Shown piece after piece: positions 37,601 to 48,278 of a stretch of DNA of 64,000 nt. Location of the stretch: contig NC_045147.1 of the NCBI RefSeq assembly GCF_008831285.2, positions 20,092,581 to 20,156,580 on the forward strand, in the 5' to 3' direction. Numbering within the stretch: the first letter of the stretch is position 1; each line of letters starts with the position of its first letter. A model generated the notes under the pieces. It ran no database searches, was not told the DNA's origin, and saw only the letters and a program-made list of their open reading frames with translations. The position numbers were made by a program, and so were the translations under genes. This DNA comes from Nymphaea colorata. Its lineage: Eukaryota > Streptophyta > Magnoliopsida > Nymphaeales > Nymphaeaceae.

Positions 37601-39909
37601 TGAGTTCAGCTTGCTTTATTTACATTAACATATTTTGTGTCCTGCATTTCACATAACTTTCTTCGACTCATTTTTTCTGTTTTAATTAAATCCCATGCTT
37701 TTGCAGTACCTTTACAAGGGAATAATGTAAGAAAATGTACTGGCAGTTCTTAAATCTTCTGATTGAGAAGCAAAGTGAGTTCTTATGGTCTGTTCATCCT
37801 GATATCCTCACAATATTCGCAAGTCAAATTACATATAAATGTGCAAGAAGATAAATGAGAAAAGCAAAGTTGTAGTTTCTTGGAGGAAGTAATTAAAATT
37901 TTTAATAGAAATCTTCGAGCTCTTATCTGTTGAAGTTTGTAACTGATTGTGTTCCTATTGGCTTTTATTTTAAATTGATTGGTAATGTAGGTCTTATGCT
38001 TGTTTGATTATCCATTTTGATTCTCCTGTCTTTTCTTCTGATTCTGGATTTCTCACTGTTAAACAATTCAACAGAGTATATTGGTAACTACTTGGTTAAT
38101 ATTTTAGCATCCTTTTATTCTGTTGACCCCTTCTCGTTTGTTTGGTAGGATTATAGGATCACCCAGGAGCCTGCTGTGGAGAAGCTAAAAGAACCAATTC
38201 TTACCGAAGTTTCCTCTGCATTAACAAGCCGTTATTCACTGAACTTTACAATGTCTGATGTTGCTTCATTGTGGTTCCTTTGCAAACAAGCAAGTTTACA
38301 TCCCAGTTCCCATCTTATGTATTTATGAGTGAAAAAGTATATGATATGATGCGAGTTATTTGTTTTAGGTTACCCATGTGAGTTATTTTTGGTTTATGCA
38401 GGAAGCTTCATTACTTGACATAACTGATCAAGCTTGTGCTCTTTTCAACCAGACGGAGGTAAGCTGTCACAGTGTTATGTACGGAATGAAAGCAAAAGGT
38501 GCTTAATTTTAATGCACATTGATCTTCAGTCTGATGAGAATATGGTGCAACGGTCATAACTAACAGCTGTTTTTCACTTTCTCCAATACTAGAACCAGAG
38601 TCTAGTACTTGATTAGACATTCTTAGATGCAATGTAATCTAACAATTTTCTAAGATAGCACCTATGTTGTCAAGGCCTCGCCTAGGCGATGCTTAGGCGT
38701 GGAGTAAGCATGAGTCCACACCCATTGCTTAAGTCCACCACATAGGCGAAGAGATATGTGCTGGCACCTACTGCCTAGGCTGGTGTAGGCGCCAGCACTC
38801 CTAGTCCATGGCAAAGTGAAAAGTTACATTCCCTTTCAATTAAAGTTTCTTAATTGAGTATATATTGTTATGTACTTTATTTTGTATTTATAGTTTTATG
38901 TATTATGTTGATTATGCTGTTATATGTATATACAGTTACTTAGTCTGTTATATAGTATTGTGATACCTCATACCTGTTATATATATGTATACATTAGTAT
39001 GGTTATGTTACGTACTTATATCATATAGTTATATGTATTTTTTATTTGTTATATCTGTTATATGTATGTACTATTATGTACTGTTAGTCTGTTTTTTTGT
39101 ATTACCTGCTGTTGTACTTGTTACATGTATTGTAATACCTGTTATATGAATTGTTAATTTGTTATAATACTGTTATAATACCTGTTGTAGTAGAGACATT
39201 GTCATTGCGATTACCATAGGTAAATAGTAGAGACAGAAGGAGAGCAATCGCCATCGACCTGCGCGGTTGCCTACCAATGCCTAGCACTTGCTTTCTCTGA
39301 AGCATGGAGGTGGAGCAGAGCTACATGCCTAGCTCCAAACCAATGGCTCAACAGAGACCATCTGTTGACCCCTTACATGAGTGAGCGAGAGCAAAAGAGA
39401 GAGAGGGGAGCTATGGAGTATGGAGAATGGCTGATTCTTTGTCCCTTTCTTTTTGAGGAAAAGTCCACCCAAAAATTCAAAATGAGCAAATGATTATCGC
39501 TGAAACAATCAACCTTTTTTTGGATGTTGGTTGCTTTTGAGACATTTCATCTATAAAGCCTGAGGGGAGACCCAGAGAGGAGGCTGAAGAGGAGATCCAA
39601 TCGCTTCCACCTTCCTTCTCTCTCTGAGGATTTCTTCTTGTAGCACAAAAGAAGCCATGTTCTCATCACAAAAAAGCAAAAGTCATGTCCCAGTTTGATT
39701 GTTTTTGTATGAGAAACCATACTTGCAGGACAAACACGTGTTTCATTTTCATTCTAAACAGGGACTTTTTTGTCAAGTCAGTGTAAGCAGGACATTGTAT
39801 ATACAATTATTTTGTTTTTTATTGTATACTGCTTTGTATATAAGTCCTTGGATTATTTGCTTGCTTGTTACAGACCATCTTTTGTCTAGTTAACTGTTTT
39901 GGTTGGATA

Positions 39910-39982
<73 letters not shown>

Positions 39983-42900
39983 TTAAGCAACGCATTTTTT
40001 ATATCTGTGGGTGTTGTATTCCCTTGCATTGCATTTTGTTACCAGAACAGAGCCCAACTATTTCAATGGACTTGGTTAACTTTTATTATCCATCATACTG
40101 TATGATTATTAAGATTTATACCCTTTGTATTAATTATTTCTTTCTCTGGCCTCTTGAGTTCAAAGGCTTCTTAAAGCTATATCAATGGCTTTTATGCAAC
40201 TTCTAACTGAAGTTGTCATATATGAAAGTGAATCCGATAGGAAATTTATTTCAATTTAACATGTGCTTACTGTAACATGAATCCTTAACGTGTGCAGGTT
40301 TTATTGCTAGAGTGGACAGATGACCTGGAGATGTTTATATTGAAGGGTTATGGTAAATCAATAAATTACCGAATGGGACTCCCATTGCTCCGTGATGTTT
40401 TGCAATCCATGGAAAAAGCAGTTTTTGCAAGAGGTATATTTGATTGATGAAGTAATTACATTGGATGAAAATATTTCACTGAGTGACGAGTACAGTAAGA
40501 TATTTGTTTATTTGGAGACGATGTGTATTCTATATTTGGAAGTACACATGCATATGTAGATATATATCTACTGTGTGTGTGTCTATGTGTATCTGTGTTT
40601 CAGTTGTTTCGTTTCCATGCTTGCTTGCTCTGTCGGGCAACAGGCCAGTTGTGTTTCTGGTATCTGGCATGCTTTCAGATAGGGGCCAAAGAGTGGGTTT
40701 GTTTTTTTCTTTTGGGTGGGGGGATGAGGAGGGGGAGAGTAATATAAGTCCAAGTGATATTTATGAAGACAATCTCAGTCTTGGGCTTAAGTCTTGACTC
40801 GATTAACCCCTTATATAGGCCAAAGCATGAAAGTTTTCTCATTTTTAATGTGCTTGAGCTTTGAGGCGAATAATCACCAGTTGTTACCTCAGGCATTAGT
40901 CACTTGTAAGGTCACACCTTTTCTAATTTTTTCTTATCTTATCGCCTGTATGCTTGTAACCACTGCTTAAGCCTGAGATTGACCTTCTAATCAAGAATGT
41001 GGTCTGGCTGTCACCTGTATAGAGTGCTCAGGCCAGACAAAAACCAGGTTGGCTTTCAATGAGCTTGAATTTCTTCTGTGCCTCTTATTAGGCCAAATAG
41101 TTCATCACAACTTGCATATATCTGATCTGAGAATAGGTTCCTTTTTCCTCCCTTGGAAGGGTAGGCTTTTATTTTGTGTCCTTTCCTTTTAGAAGGCTTG
41201 GATTGTGGACGCTTCTTTTAAAAAAAAAAATTATTTTGTAATGCGAAGCTTTATGCCTAACTAGATCTTGAAGTCTTTCGAGATGGTCAGGCATAGACTA
41301 TATATTGTAGATTTGTTTTTTATATCCGAATATAATATATGTATCAAAATAATAGGAGTAGTATCTTTATAAATATTTCAGTTGATAAAGTCTCATATTT
41401 TTTAACCTATATATTGTTGGATTTCCAAAATGTTCTTATTAAAGTTAAATATTTTTATTTGTTGTTAAACTTATTAAATTTGAAATAAAACTTAATAGGC
41501 TAATTTCTTATTATAACTGGGAAGGAGAGATGAACATCATATAATTTATTACAATTTTGCCATGTAGATAAGCGTAAGGTCATTTTAAAGTTTTAATAGT
41601 AGGTGCATAGATGACACAAAGGGTTTATGTTATGCACATGTCATTTTAAAATTTATGAATAAGAAAATAAATTTTGATCAATACTATGCCTTCTGCCTTT
41701 GTAATTAAGATATTTCAGACAAGGTAGTTTTGGAGAAAGAGAAATTCTGGCTAGTGTTTTACAAATTTGTTAAAAGGGAAGAATGAGGTTCTCTTCTCCT
41801 AGTGAAGGTGTTAGAATGTGAACTGCCCTCCTTGTTAATTGAAATTAAAGATTGTTGTGCTGCCACCATACTGTTTTACTTTTATCACCAACTTTTTGAT
41901 CATCGGCGTGCTAAATCCACAATAAAGTTGATACTATGTCTTTAAGTTTTTATGAACAAAACAAAGCTCCAATCAATTTTTTTGATACTCTCGTATGTGA
42001 ACAAAGCAAAGCTCCAGTCAGTGATGGTTGGACCTCAAATCTAGCGTTTAACATGAATTCTTATTGCTGTTATTTTATATATGTGGTTGATTATTTGTAG
42101 CTTCCCTTAAACTATTTTGCTTGTCTTTTAGTTTCACCTTTTATTACTCTTGTGCTCAACCACCATGACGTTTACACATTTTCTGTGTCAAAGATTCTCA
42201 TGATGCTAATATGGGCCATCTTCTTTTTCAGAAAGCCAATCCACAGGGACTTTTGAGAAAGCACAGCTTCGATTCGCTCATGCTGAAACAGTTGTTCCAT
42301 TTACATGCCTGCTTGGACTTTTTCTTGAAAGATCTGGTAGGTTTTTGCTTCAATGATCTTTTCTTTATAAGCAGCGACCGTTTCTTTGCCCGTTACCTAC
42401 TGTAACAAAATACCAGCTTGCAACCTTAAAAAAAAAATCAGCCCACTAATTGTTACTTAACAAAATAATACTTGCAGAATTTGAAAAAATACAAAGTGAG
42501 CAGCCTTTTCAACTGCCACCAAAACCTCCCCTGGAAAGAAGTTGGAGAGGTAGTATAGTGGCTCCATTTGCAGGCAACAACATGCTGGCTTTGTACCACT
42601 GTCCTGCTGATAAATCCAAAAGCAGTGCACCTGAGAAGCATAATGGCAGTTACTTTGTGCAAGTATTTCATAATGAGATTCCTGTGAAACTGCCAGTAAG
42701 TTCATTGGCTCTTGTTTCCTTATCATCCATCTTATGTTAATTTTTCCTATATAATCAGGTGCTGTTTGTAACTTCAGCTACTAACATCTGAAAGATCTGA
42801 GAATCATGAGCATGAGATTAGTTCAACATGGATAGCATTATGCAAATGTTATGGCAAAAGGTTTATCGTGACTCAACCCATGCACCATAAGATAGCGAGT

Positions 42901-44349
42901 GGCTTACTTATGACGCTGGGCTATCAAGAACTTGCATACTAGCTCTTAATTAGGTTCAGAGTTGCGCAGTGCTCTGAGAACACAACAATCTGGTGTATGC
43001 ACCACGTGCTTCACTGGAGACTTCTTTGCTATACGAGCTTGCTCTTTCTCACAAGTCTTATTAATGGGGATGCCACTTGTTTCCCAGTATGCGGTCAAAA
43101 ACTTCATTGCCTTGATTGTATTGCCAACAGAACAGCATCTCAGTAGCTTGTTTGCAATCACAGTCACACAATATGAGTTAGCAAGTAAGTGATTGCTTAC
43201 ATGTCTATCTCCTCTGCTGCATTCTATAGAACTGAAAATCATAATTAGAGCAAAGGCAAGAATGATGATCCCTTCTGTTACAAACTTACAATTATACTCC
43301 TTATTGTGCTTACTTGATTCTGACATGCTCAAGGGGGTTCATTCTTTGTCTGTTCTCCGTCTTGAAAGCAAGCCTGTAATGTTACTGAAAGTAAAGGTAC
43401 ATCACTTTTTGAGTAAGTTTTGGTTTACCTGTCAGTAATTTTGCTCAAAATGGTTGAAATGATTAGATTTATATAATTAATCTGTTCCTCTCTATGTCAA
43501 ACTGTTGCAATCTCATTGACCAATAATATTCAACACCAAATTAATCAAGGATCCGAAGCAGTTAGACGTTGATGAAAATTACTTTAATGCGTCAGTTTCC
43601 AGACATCAAATAGTGCCTCTCAATGAGGATGAAAGTCAGAATTATGATCTGCTTATTCGAGAAAATATTTCACCTCCCAGCAATAAAGTTGAAAAATTGT
43701 AAGCCCTTTCTATGACAGAATGTGCACAAAATTGCATATATTTGAGTGGACCTTGGTTACAAGAATTTAATGGAGCGTTTCTATTGGATGCACAAAATTG
43801 CATATATTTGAGTGGACCTTGGTTACAAAAATTATATTTGAGTGGACCTTGGTGACAGAATGTGCACAAGCCCTTTCTATGACAGTAGGCTGTCATCTTT
43901 AATGTTGTGCAGTTTGTTGATTTCATTTTGGAGCTAGTTTAGCGTTGATTTGTTTTATTATTGTGACTCTGGTGGTTGCATATCTTGTTGTGTATCTGAA
44001 CATTTTGTGTTGCCTTAATGCAAGGGCTGTGGCGATGTCGACTTATGTCCTTTTGAAGTCTTCAAGGTATGTCTTCTGATATTTAAGATCCACCTTAGTT
44101 TGCCTTGACCAAGTTCCTGTTTTTGCCTTTGCAAATAACATGATGACGATTCCTTTGTCTCAGGAGAAGGTAGTTTCCCCTCATTTGAGGCACAACTTTG
44201 AGTCCATCTGCAACGTCAAGTCAGTGACAACCAATTCCTGCTCCAGTCCTTGTAAGCTGTTGAGAGCAGCATCTAATATATATCGTTGGATCTTCCCTGC
44301 TGAGCAAAAAGATGAAGCACGGATTGGTGGGCACAAAGGAGAATTGTGA
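31603..44349 (+). CDS. MINPP1: Multiple inositol polyphosphate phosphatase (histidine acid phosphatase family)
   Basis: Eleven exons join in phase to 522 aa: 31603-31730, 32558-32648, 34196-34501, 35546-35704, 38149-38289, 38402-38458, 40298-40433, 42232-42336, 42478-42695, 44025-44066 and 44164-44349. The enzyme removes phosphates from InsP6 and lower inositol phosphates. The catalytic RHGTRAP lies at residues 75-81 (start of exon 3). The proton-donor motif is HAE at 356-358 (FAHAETVVPF), the MINPP variant of the HD found in fungal phytases. The N-terminus has a hydrophobic signal peptide (HRALLFLSLCSIASITIT), so the protein should enter the secretory pathway. It ends in HKGEL, which resembles but does not match the KDEL/SDEL retention signal. 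Intron 5 starts with GC instead of GT. The ATG at 31603 is chosen because upstream in-frame codons give no hydrophobic leader start. Confidence 0.93.
31731..34195 (+). other. Introns 1 and 2 of MINPP
   Basis: Intron 1 (31731-32557) and intron 2 (32649-34195) flank the 91-bp exon 2. Intron 2 holds a TC microsatellite at 32982-32997, followed by AGGGGGGCACTATATAATTT and GGGGCGAAACTAAAA, wording I associate with dispersed plant repeats. It also holds the 171-bp duplication. No coding potential of note. Confidence 0.65.
33618..33959. repeat. 171-bp tandem duplication in MINPP intron 2
   Basis: The copies at 33618-33788 and 33789-33959 are almost identical; I noticed only a change in the AAATTTTT/AATTTTTT tract. 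Each copy ends in TTGTTACCATTTCAG, which looks like a splice acceptor. Confidence 0.95.
35705..38148 (+). other. Intron 4 of MINPP
   Basis: A 2.4-kb AT-rich intron. A short TG run lies at 36194-36206. I see no gene or clear repeat. Confidence 0.7.
38655..39230. repeat. GCCTAGGCG-type dispersed repeat and TAT-rich tract in MINPP intron 6
   Basis: The block 38665-38805 is built from repeated GCCTAGGCG, TTAGGCGT and TAGGCGCC palindromic words. It is followed to about 39190 by a TGTTATATGTATGTA-like low-complexity tract, and more TGCCTAGCAC-like words occur near 39275. This composition is unlike the rest of the intron and suggests an inserted repetitive element. Boundaries are uncertain. Confidence 0.6.
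39912..39977. repeat. (AT)n microsatellite, about 33 units
   Basis: An uninterrupted alternating TA/AT run lies in intron 6 of MINPP. It is self-complementary and likely polymorphic in length. Confidence 0.98.
40434..42231 (+). other. Intron 7 of MINPP
   Basis: A 1.8-kb non-coding intron with a GT/TA-rich patch at 40550-40600. No gene or obvious element is seen. Confidence 0.7.
42696..44024 (+). other. Intron 9 of MINPP, with a nested short repeat
   Basis: A 1.3-kb intron between the phase-0 exons ending KLP and starting GCGDVDLCPF. It includes the 66-bp repeat at 43724-43870. The open stretches on either strand here have no domain. Confidence 0.75.
43724..43870. repeat. 66-bp-period repeat with TTGAGTGGACCTTGGT core
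   Basis: A unit starting GCACAAAATTGCATATATTT occurs at 43724 and 43790. A third partial copy of the core TTTGAGTGGACCTTGGT follows at 43836. The flanks AGCCCTTTCTATGACAG occur on both sides (43702 and 43869), suggesting a stepwise duplication. Confidence 0.85.
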
Positions 44350-46380
44350 CCTTTTTTTCTAACTTCTAACAATTACAGATTTTGTTTCGCCACTAACTTG
44401 ATTTTGTATGTTGTAGATTTTTCTTGAAGAGTCAGTTTGTGTGGGTTATTGGGTACCCACCTTCTTCGACAATGTTCTGGAACAATGCTCTCTTTGGCGA
44501 TCTTACTTTAGAAAACTAGCAAATGCAATTAATTTGTAGCAGGAGGATTTTGATGCATTTAATCATAAAAGAGTTGCTTGAGCTGAGGTCTCCGTGGTCA
44601 ACTTGGCTGCTTCAGTTGAGGATAGTAGCTAAACTATAGTTGGGTCCTGTCAAAACACATTGGCCTTTTTAGTATATAAATTCAAAGAGCAGTGTTTTGC
44701 TTATTTTCTTCATGGATGCTTAAGAACATTTTCACATAATATTTTGACCGTCTGGAGTTTCAACCATTCTACATACAAACTCTGTTTTAAAAAAATGTTG
44801 CTTACTCCAGCTGACTATTGGAATTAATGATTTACAGTCTTTTATTTTGCTTCAAAAAGATTGTCTGGATTCAGTTTTACGAGATACCCTGTCCGAATCC
44901 AGATATAAATGCATCAGATCCTATCAGTTCAAACCTGGTAAAATCCTTAAAATGTTAACTGCTTATATCTTACATTTATTGCACAGTAAATGGCTTCGCT
45001 TTTCGGGGTTTGGTAACGGTACTTGACCTGGATATCGTTCAGCTAAATCTCCAGGTAAGTTTTATTTCTCTTTATTTGTCTAAAACTTTTATGGTCTATT
45101 CTTTTACTGTAAATGCAAAATCGACCAGTTTTACCAATCTAAAATGATTCATACTAATCAAGATTTCCTATCTAAACAAGGAGCTATTGTGTATAAAACT
45201 TATATAAAATATTTTCCACATTAATTTCCTTAATGAGGCATGCAATCTAATTTTTCTTATATTGATACCAAGTTTTGATGTGACGACGCCATTATATGCA
45301 GATACATCTCGCACCACAATTGCAGCGGGAGTGTATATGTGAGAAATTTTGCCTGTGTTTGGCGTACGACACAATTTTTCTTAAAGACAAAATGATAGTA
45401 ATTGCCTGTGCGGTTGGCGTATAGCTCAACCTGTCTTAAACAGATCATATATTCTACTGAATTTCAGTGACGAGTTTAACTGTTCGAGCAGATTATAGTT
45501 TTGACAAGCTATTTCAAATTGTACAATGCGAGGCATCAATGTACAATTTTAGGCAAACGACAGCTAAATACAAGATAATACCCATAGCATGTATACAAGA
45601 AAACACAAACATCCCGCCCAAGCAAGAAACTGGCGTCAAAATAGGGTAAAATAGGGAATGAAAAAAACAAATTTCCTTTACTTTCTCAAGTATTCACAAA
45701 ATTTTTTGTGGCCAAGCAAGAAACTGGCGTCAAAATAGCGTAAAATAGGGAATGAAAAAATCAAATTTCTTTTACTTTCTCAAGTATTCACAAACTTTTT
45801 ATGTGGACGTCACTTATTTTTACTCCAACGCTACCTTTGGCCACAAAAATGGATTTGGATCTGGCAAGTCCGGTCACGGCAGAACAGGCAACTCACGTTG
45901 TCCGAATCCCACTAAAGTCGACGGTATATGTTTCCCAGTCCACTGCTACCATATAACTCAAACCTGATCTCTGATTCTCTAGATAATCAATTTACATCCC
46001 TGAGATTGAGAAGACTATCTGTATCCAAAGTTTTATGCTTATGAAACTGTAATAGATTTGAATACTAGTCGGGTTTGAAATGGAACACATCAAAATAGTA
46101 TTTAGCTCATTGTCTAAATATACATGTAGTTATGAGGGATATAAATTTATAATCACTTTGGATTGAGGTCGGATCCATCTTTCACTGACCTTAATATAAC
46201 CGGATCTGGATTAAGACTTGGATTCCAACCTTGATTTCAAAATCGAATTTGCATCCAACTAGCACAAATATCAGATTTGCTAATTCGGTTGAATCCTTAT
46301 CAGATCTCAGTTGGATATAAAATTCAGAGTGCTGATTATGAATTTGTATGATAAATCTCATTCAAAATTGTTTGTCAGTG
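44350..46380. other. Intergenic region downstream of MINPP
   Basis: Contains the MINPP 3' UTR at its left, then AT-rich DNA with a 94-bp tandem duplication at 45620-45807. No gene is recognised. Confidence 0.6.
45620..45807. repeat. 94-bp tandem duplication
   Basis: The copies at 45620-45713 and 45714-45807 both begin AAGCAAGAAACTGGCGTCAA and share CTTTCTCAAGTATTCACAAA. A handful of substitutions separate them. Confidence 0.9.
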
Positions 46381-46387
46381 AGCTCCC

Positions 46388-47550
46388 AAAACATTGGTTG
46401 GAAGGAAATGGAGGGATTGAACAATTCTCTTTTGTTTGATTGACTAATCAAAAAGGAAGGAAATGGAAGAAGTCTGTTTGGCTGAGAGCGGAAGAAAAGA
46501 AAAGAAAGATAAAAAAGAAGAAGTCTGTTTGGCTGCGAGGGGAAGAAAAATAAAGGGATTGTGTAATGTAAATTCAAACCCTCCCAAATAGAATGGATTG
46601 AAAGAGAAAGGAAAAGAAGAACATTGGCTTTCAACAAAAACAAAAAAAGGAAGAGAAAGAGCCGAGGCCTCCTCCCCTGCTGCGCGAGAAACAGGCCGCT
46701 CGTCCCCACGACACCCATTTTCTGAAGGTACGTTCTTCTTCTTCTTCACAAGTGGTAGCGCCGTCTTCCTCACAAGTGGTAGCCCGTCTCCTCACAAGTG
46801 GTAGCGCCGTCAGGAACCTCGCAGCATGGAGCGATGATATTCTCGAACCCTGTTTGTTTTATATGCATTCTTGATTAGAACACATGCATTTCTCGAGAGA
46901 GAGAGAGATTGAACGTGGGAGGGAGAGAAAGTGGCCGTAAGCACTTGGGTCCTCTATAATCTCAGTGATCATGCGGTAGAGAGAAACGAAAATGAAATGA
47001 GCATCGGCCATGTCTTGGTTGAGCTCGTCTATGGAAGCGTTCACTCGAGTGTTGAAAGTTGTTGAAGCATAATTATACTCCTCGTTGCACATCCCGGCAT
47101 TTGAGCTTCGACCAAAAGGCGTGCAGCCACCCACTTCGGTTGAGAGCAACACAAAATTCCGAGCTCCCAAATTGTACATCTCCTGCAAAATAAGAAAAAA
47201 AACAGTTGGAGAATCTATTGAAGTTTCTTGTGAACATTTCTCCAAACGGTTGATGATCATAAAAATCCATTTAAATTAACTTCATTAGTTAGTCGGACCC
47301 AGCCTCCAGAGAAGGCACCCAATTGATTTGTTATCCTACTACGGACCCAACCTCTCATTGTTTTAAATATTTTTATTGTTAGGAGTATTATTATCAAGTC
47401 TATCCTTTTTGTTTATTTATGTAGTTCAAAGAAACATGATTTTTTAGTTTTAATCACCTCTTTCATTTCCTTTTTATTTCATTTCATTTTTTTTCTCTTT
47501 CATTTTTTTTTCCCTCTCTTCCTTTCCCTCCAACCAAATAGGGTGTTAGT
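46388..47550. mobile_element. Candidate gene-capturing element with inverted arms around a GDSL exon
   Basis: The left side has ACATTGGTTGGAAGGAAATG at about 46390, with a 51-bp period repeat of AGTCTGTTTGGCTG at 46471 and 46522. The right side, read on the minus strand from about 47545, has CCCTATTTGGTTGGAGGGAA followed by purine-rich sequence. The two ends face inward as imperfect inverted repeats and resemble the candidate MITE at 12298. Between them lies a lone GDSL-lipase exon. Boundaries and a target duplication were not established. Confidence 0.35.
46859..47182 (-). pseudogene. GDSL esterase/lipase exon fragment
   Basis: Reading leftward from a good acceptor (TATTTTGCAG before 47182), the frame encodes EMYNLGARNFVLLSTEVGGC, then TPFGRS, an asparagine/cysteine-containing spacer, FNTRVNASIDELNQDMADAH and EIIEDPSAYG. 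This matches the central and later part of plant GDSL lipases (typically LYxLGARKFV, GPLGCxP, FNxxLxxxLxxL, NPxxYGF). GDSL enzymes hydrolyse lipid or cell-wall esters and are usually secreted. Neither the N-terminal GDS block nor the C-terminal DxxH block is present nearby. The homology stops after SAYGH and the frame runs on into a GA-repeat-encoded Ser/Leu stretch to a stop at 46859. It is therefore a fragment rather than a whole gene. Confidence 0.75.
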
Positions 47551-48278
47551 GTTCATTTCCTCAATCAAGAAAAAGTTTAAACCTTTCAATCCCCTTTTTT
47601 TTATCTGAGGAATTCTTGTAAAAAATCGAAGCAAAGTAGATATAAGCATAGATGCTATTTAAACAACAGAAAACTCAATTTTGTCTTAAAAGTGGAAAGC
47701 GGTACAAGAAGGTTTGTCGTTGATATGTTGTCAGTTAAGCCATCTAAAAGCGTGGAGTATCTTGTAAATATTCAACTGCGAGGGAAAAGGTGATGGCGTT
47801 AAAATGTACGATATTTTTGACACGGCGGCGATATTTGTGACCACCTTCTTCCCGACGCCTGCGCTCGACGACTGCCCACAGTTGGAAGACTCAGAAGCAG
47901 AAGAGGAAGACAGCCAAGAAGAAGAAAGGTGAGCTTCTCACTCTCAAGCTTCATTTTATAAGAGCGAGATCTTAATTGATTCCGTATCGTCCAAGATCCA
48001 ATGTTTCCTATCTCGGCAGTCTCGGGAATTTGTTGTTATTTTCCTGAAGTAATCACCGGTGTCCATTATGGGTTCCATTTGCTATCTGGAAGAACCAACT
48101 TGGCAGATATCTGGAAATTACACGCTTGCCTCTCCAATCGCACTTTTAGTTCAGTTGCTTGTTAGGTTCATGGTGTCAAATTCTCTGCCCGTTCATCTAA
48201 TCGCCTGTTACTAGCCTTTGATATATTCATTCGATGATCGGCATGAATTTTATTGTTTAGGGCAAAGGCGAGGTGCAA
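47551..48278 (+). promoter_or_regulatory. Upstream region and probable leader of the ALG1/TURAN-like gene
   Basis: A probable 5' leader exon ends at a donor AAAG/GTGAGC near 47929. An acceptor TTTAG near 48260 would bring the leader next to the start codon at 48279. A 15-codon upstream ORF (47793-47840) precedes this if transcription starts that far up. The splice sites are read by eye only. Confidence 0.4.

Noticed and set aside
42946-43332. 128-codon minus-strand ORF in MINPP intron 9
   Set aside because: No domain and no partner exons. It sits inside an intron defined by phase-consistent flanking exons.
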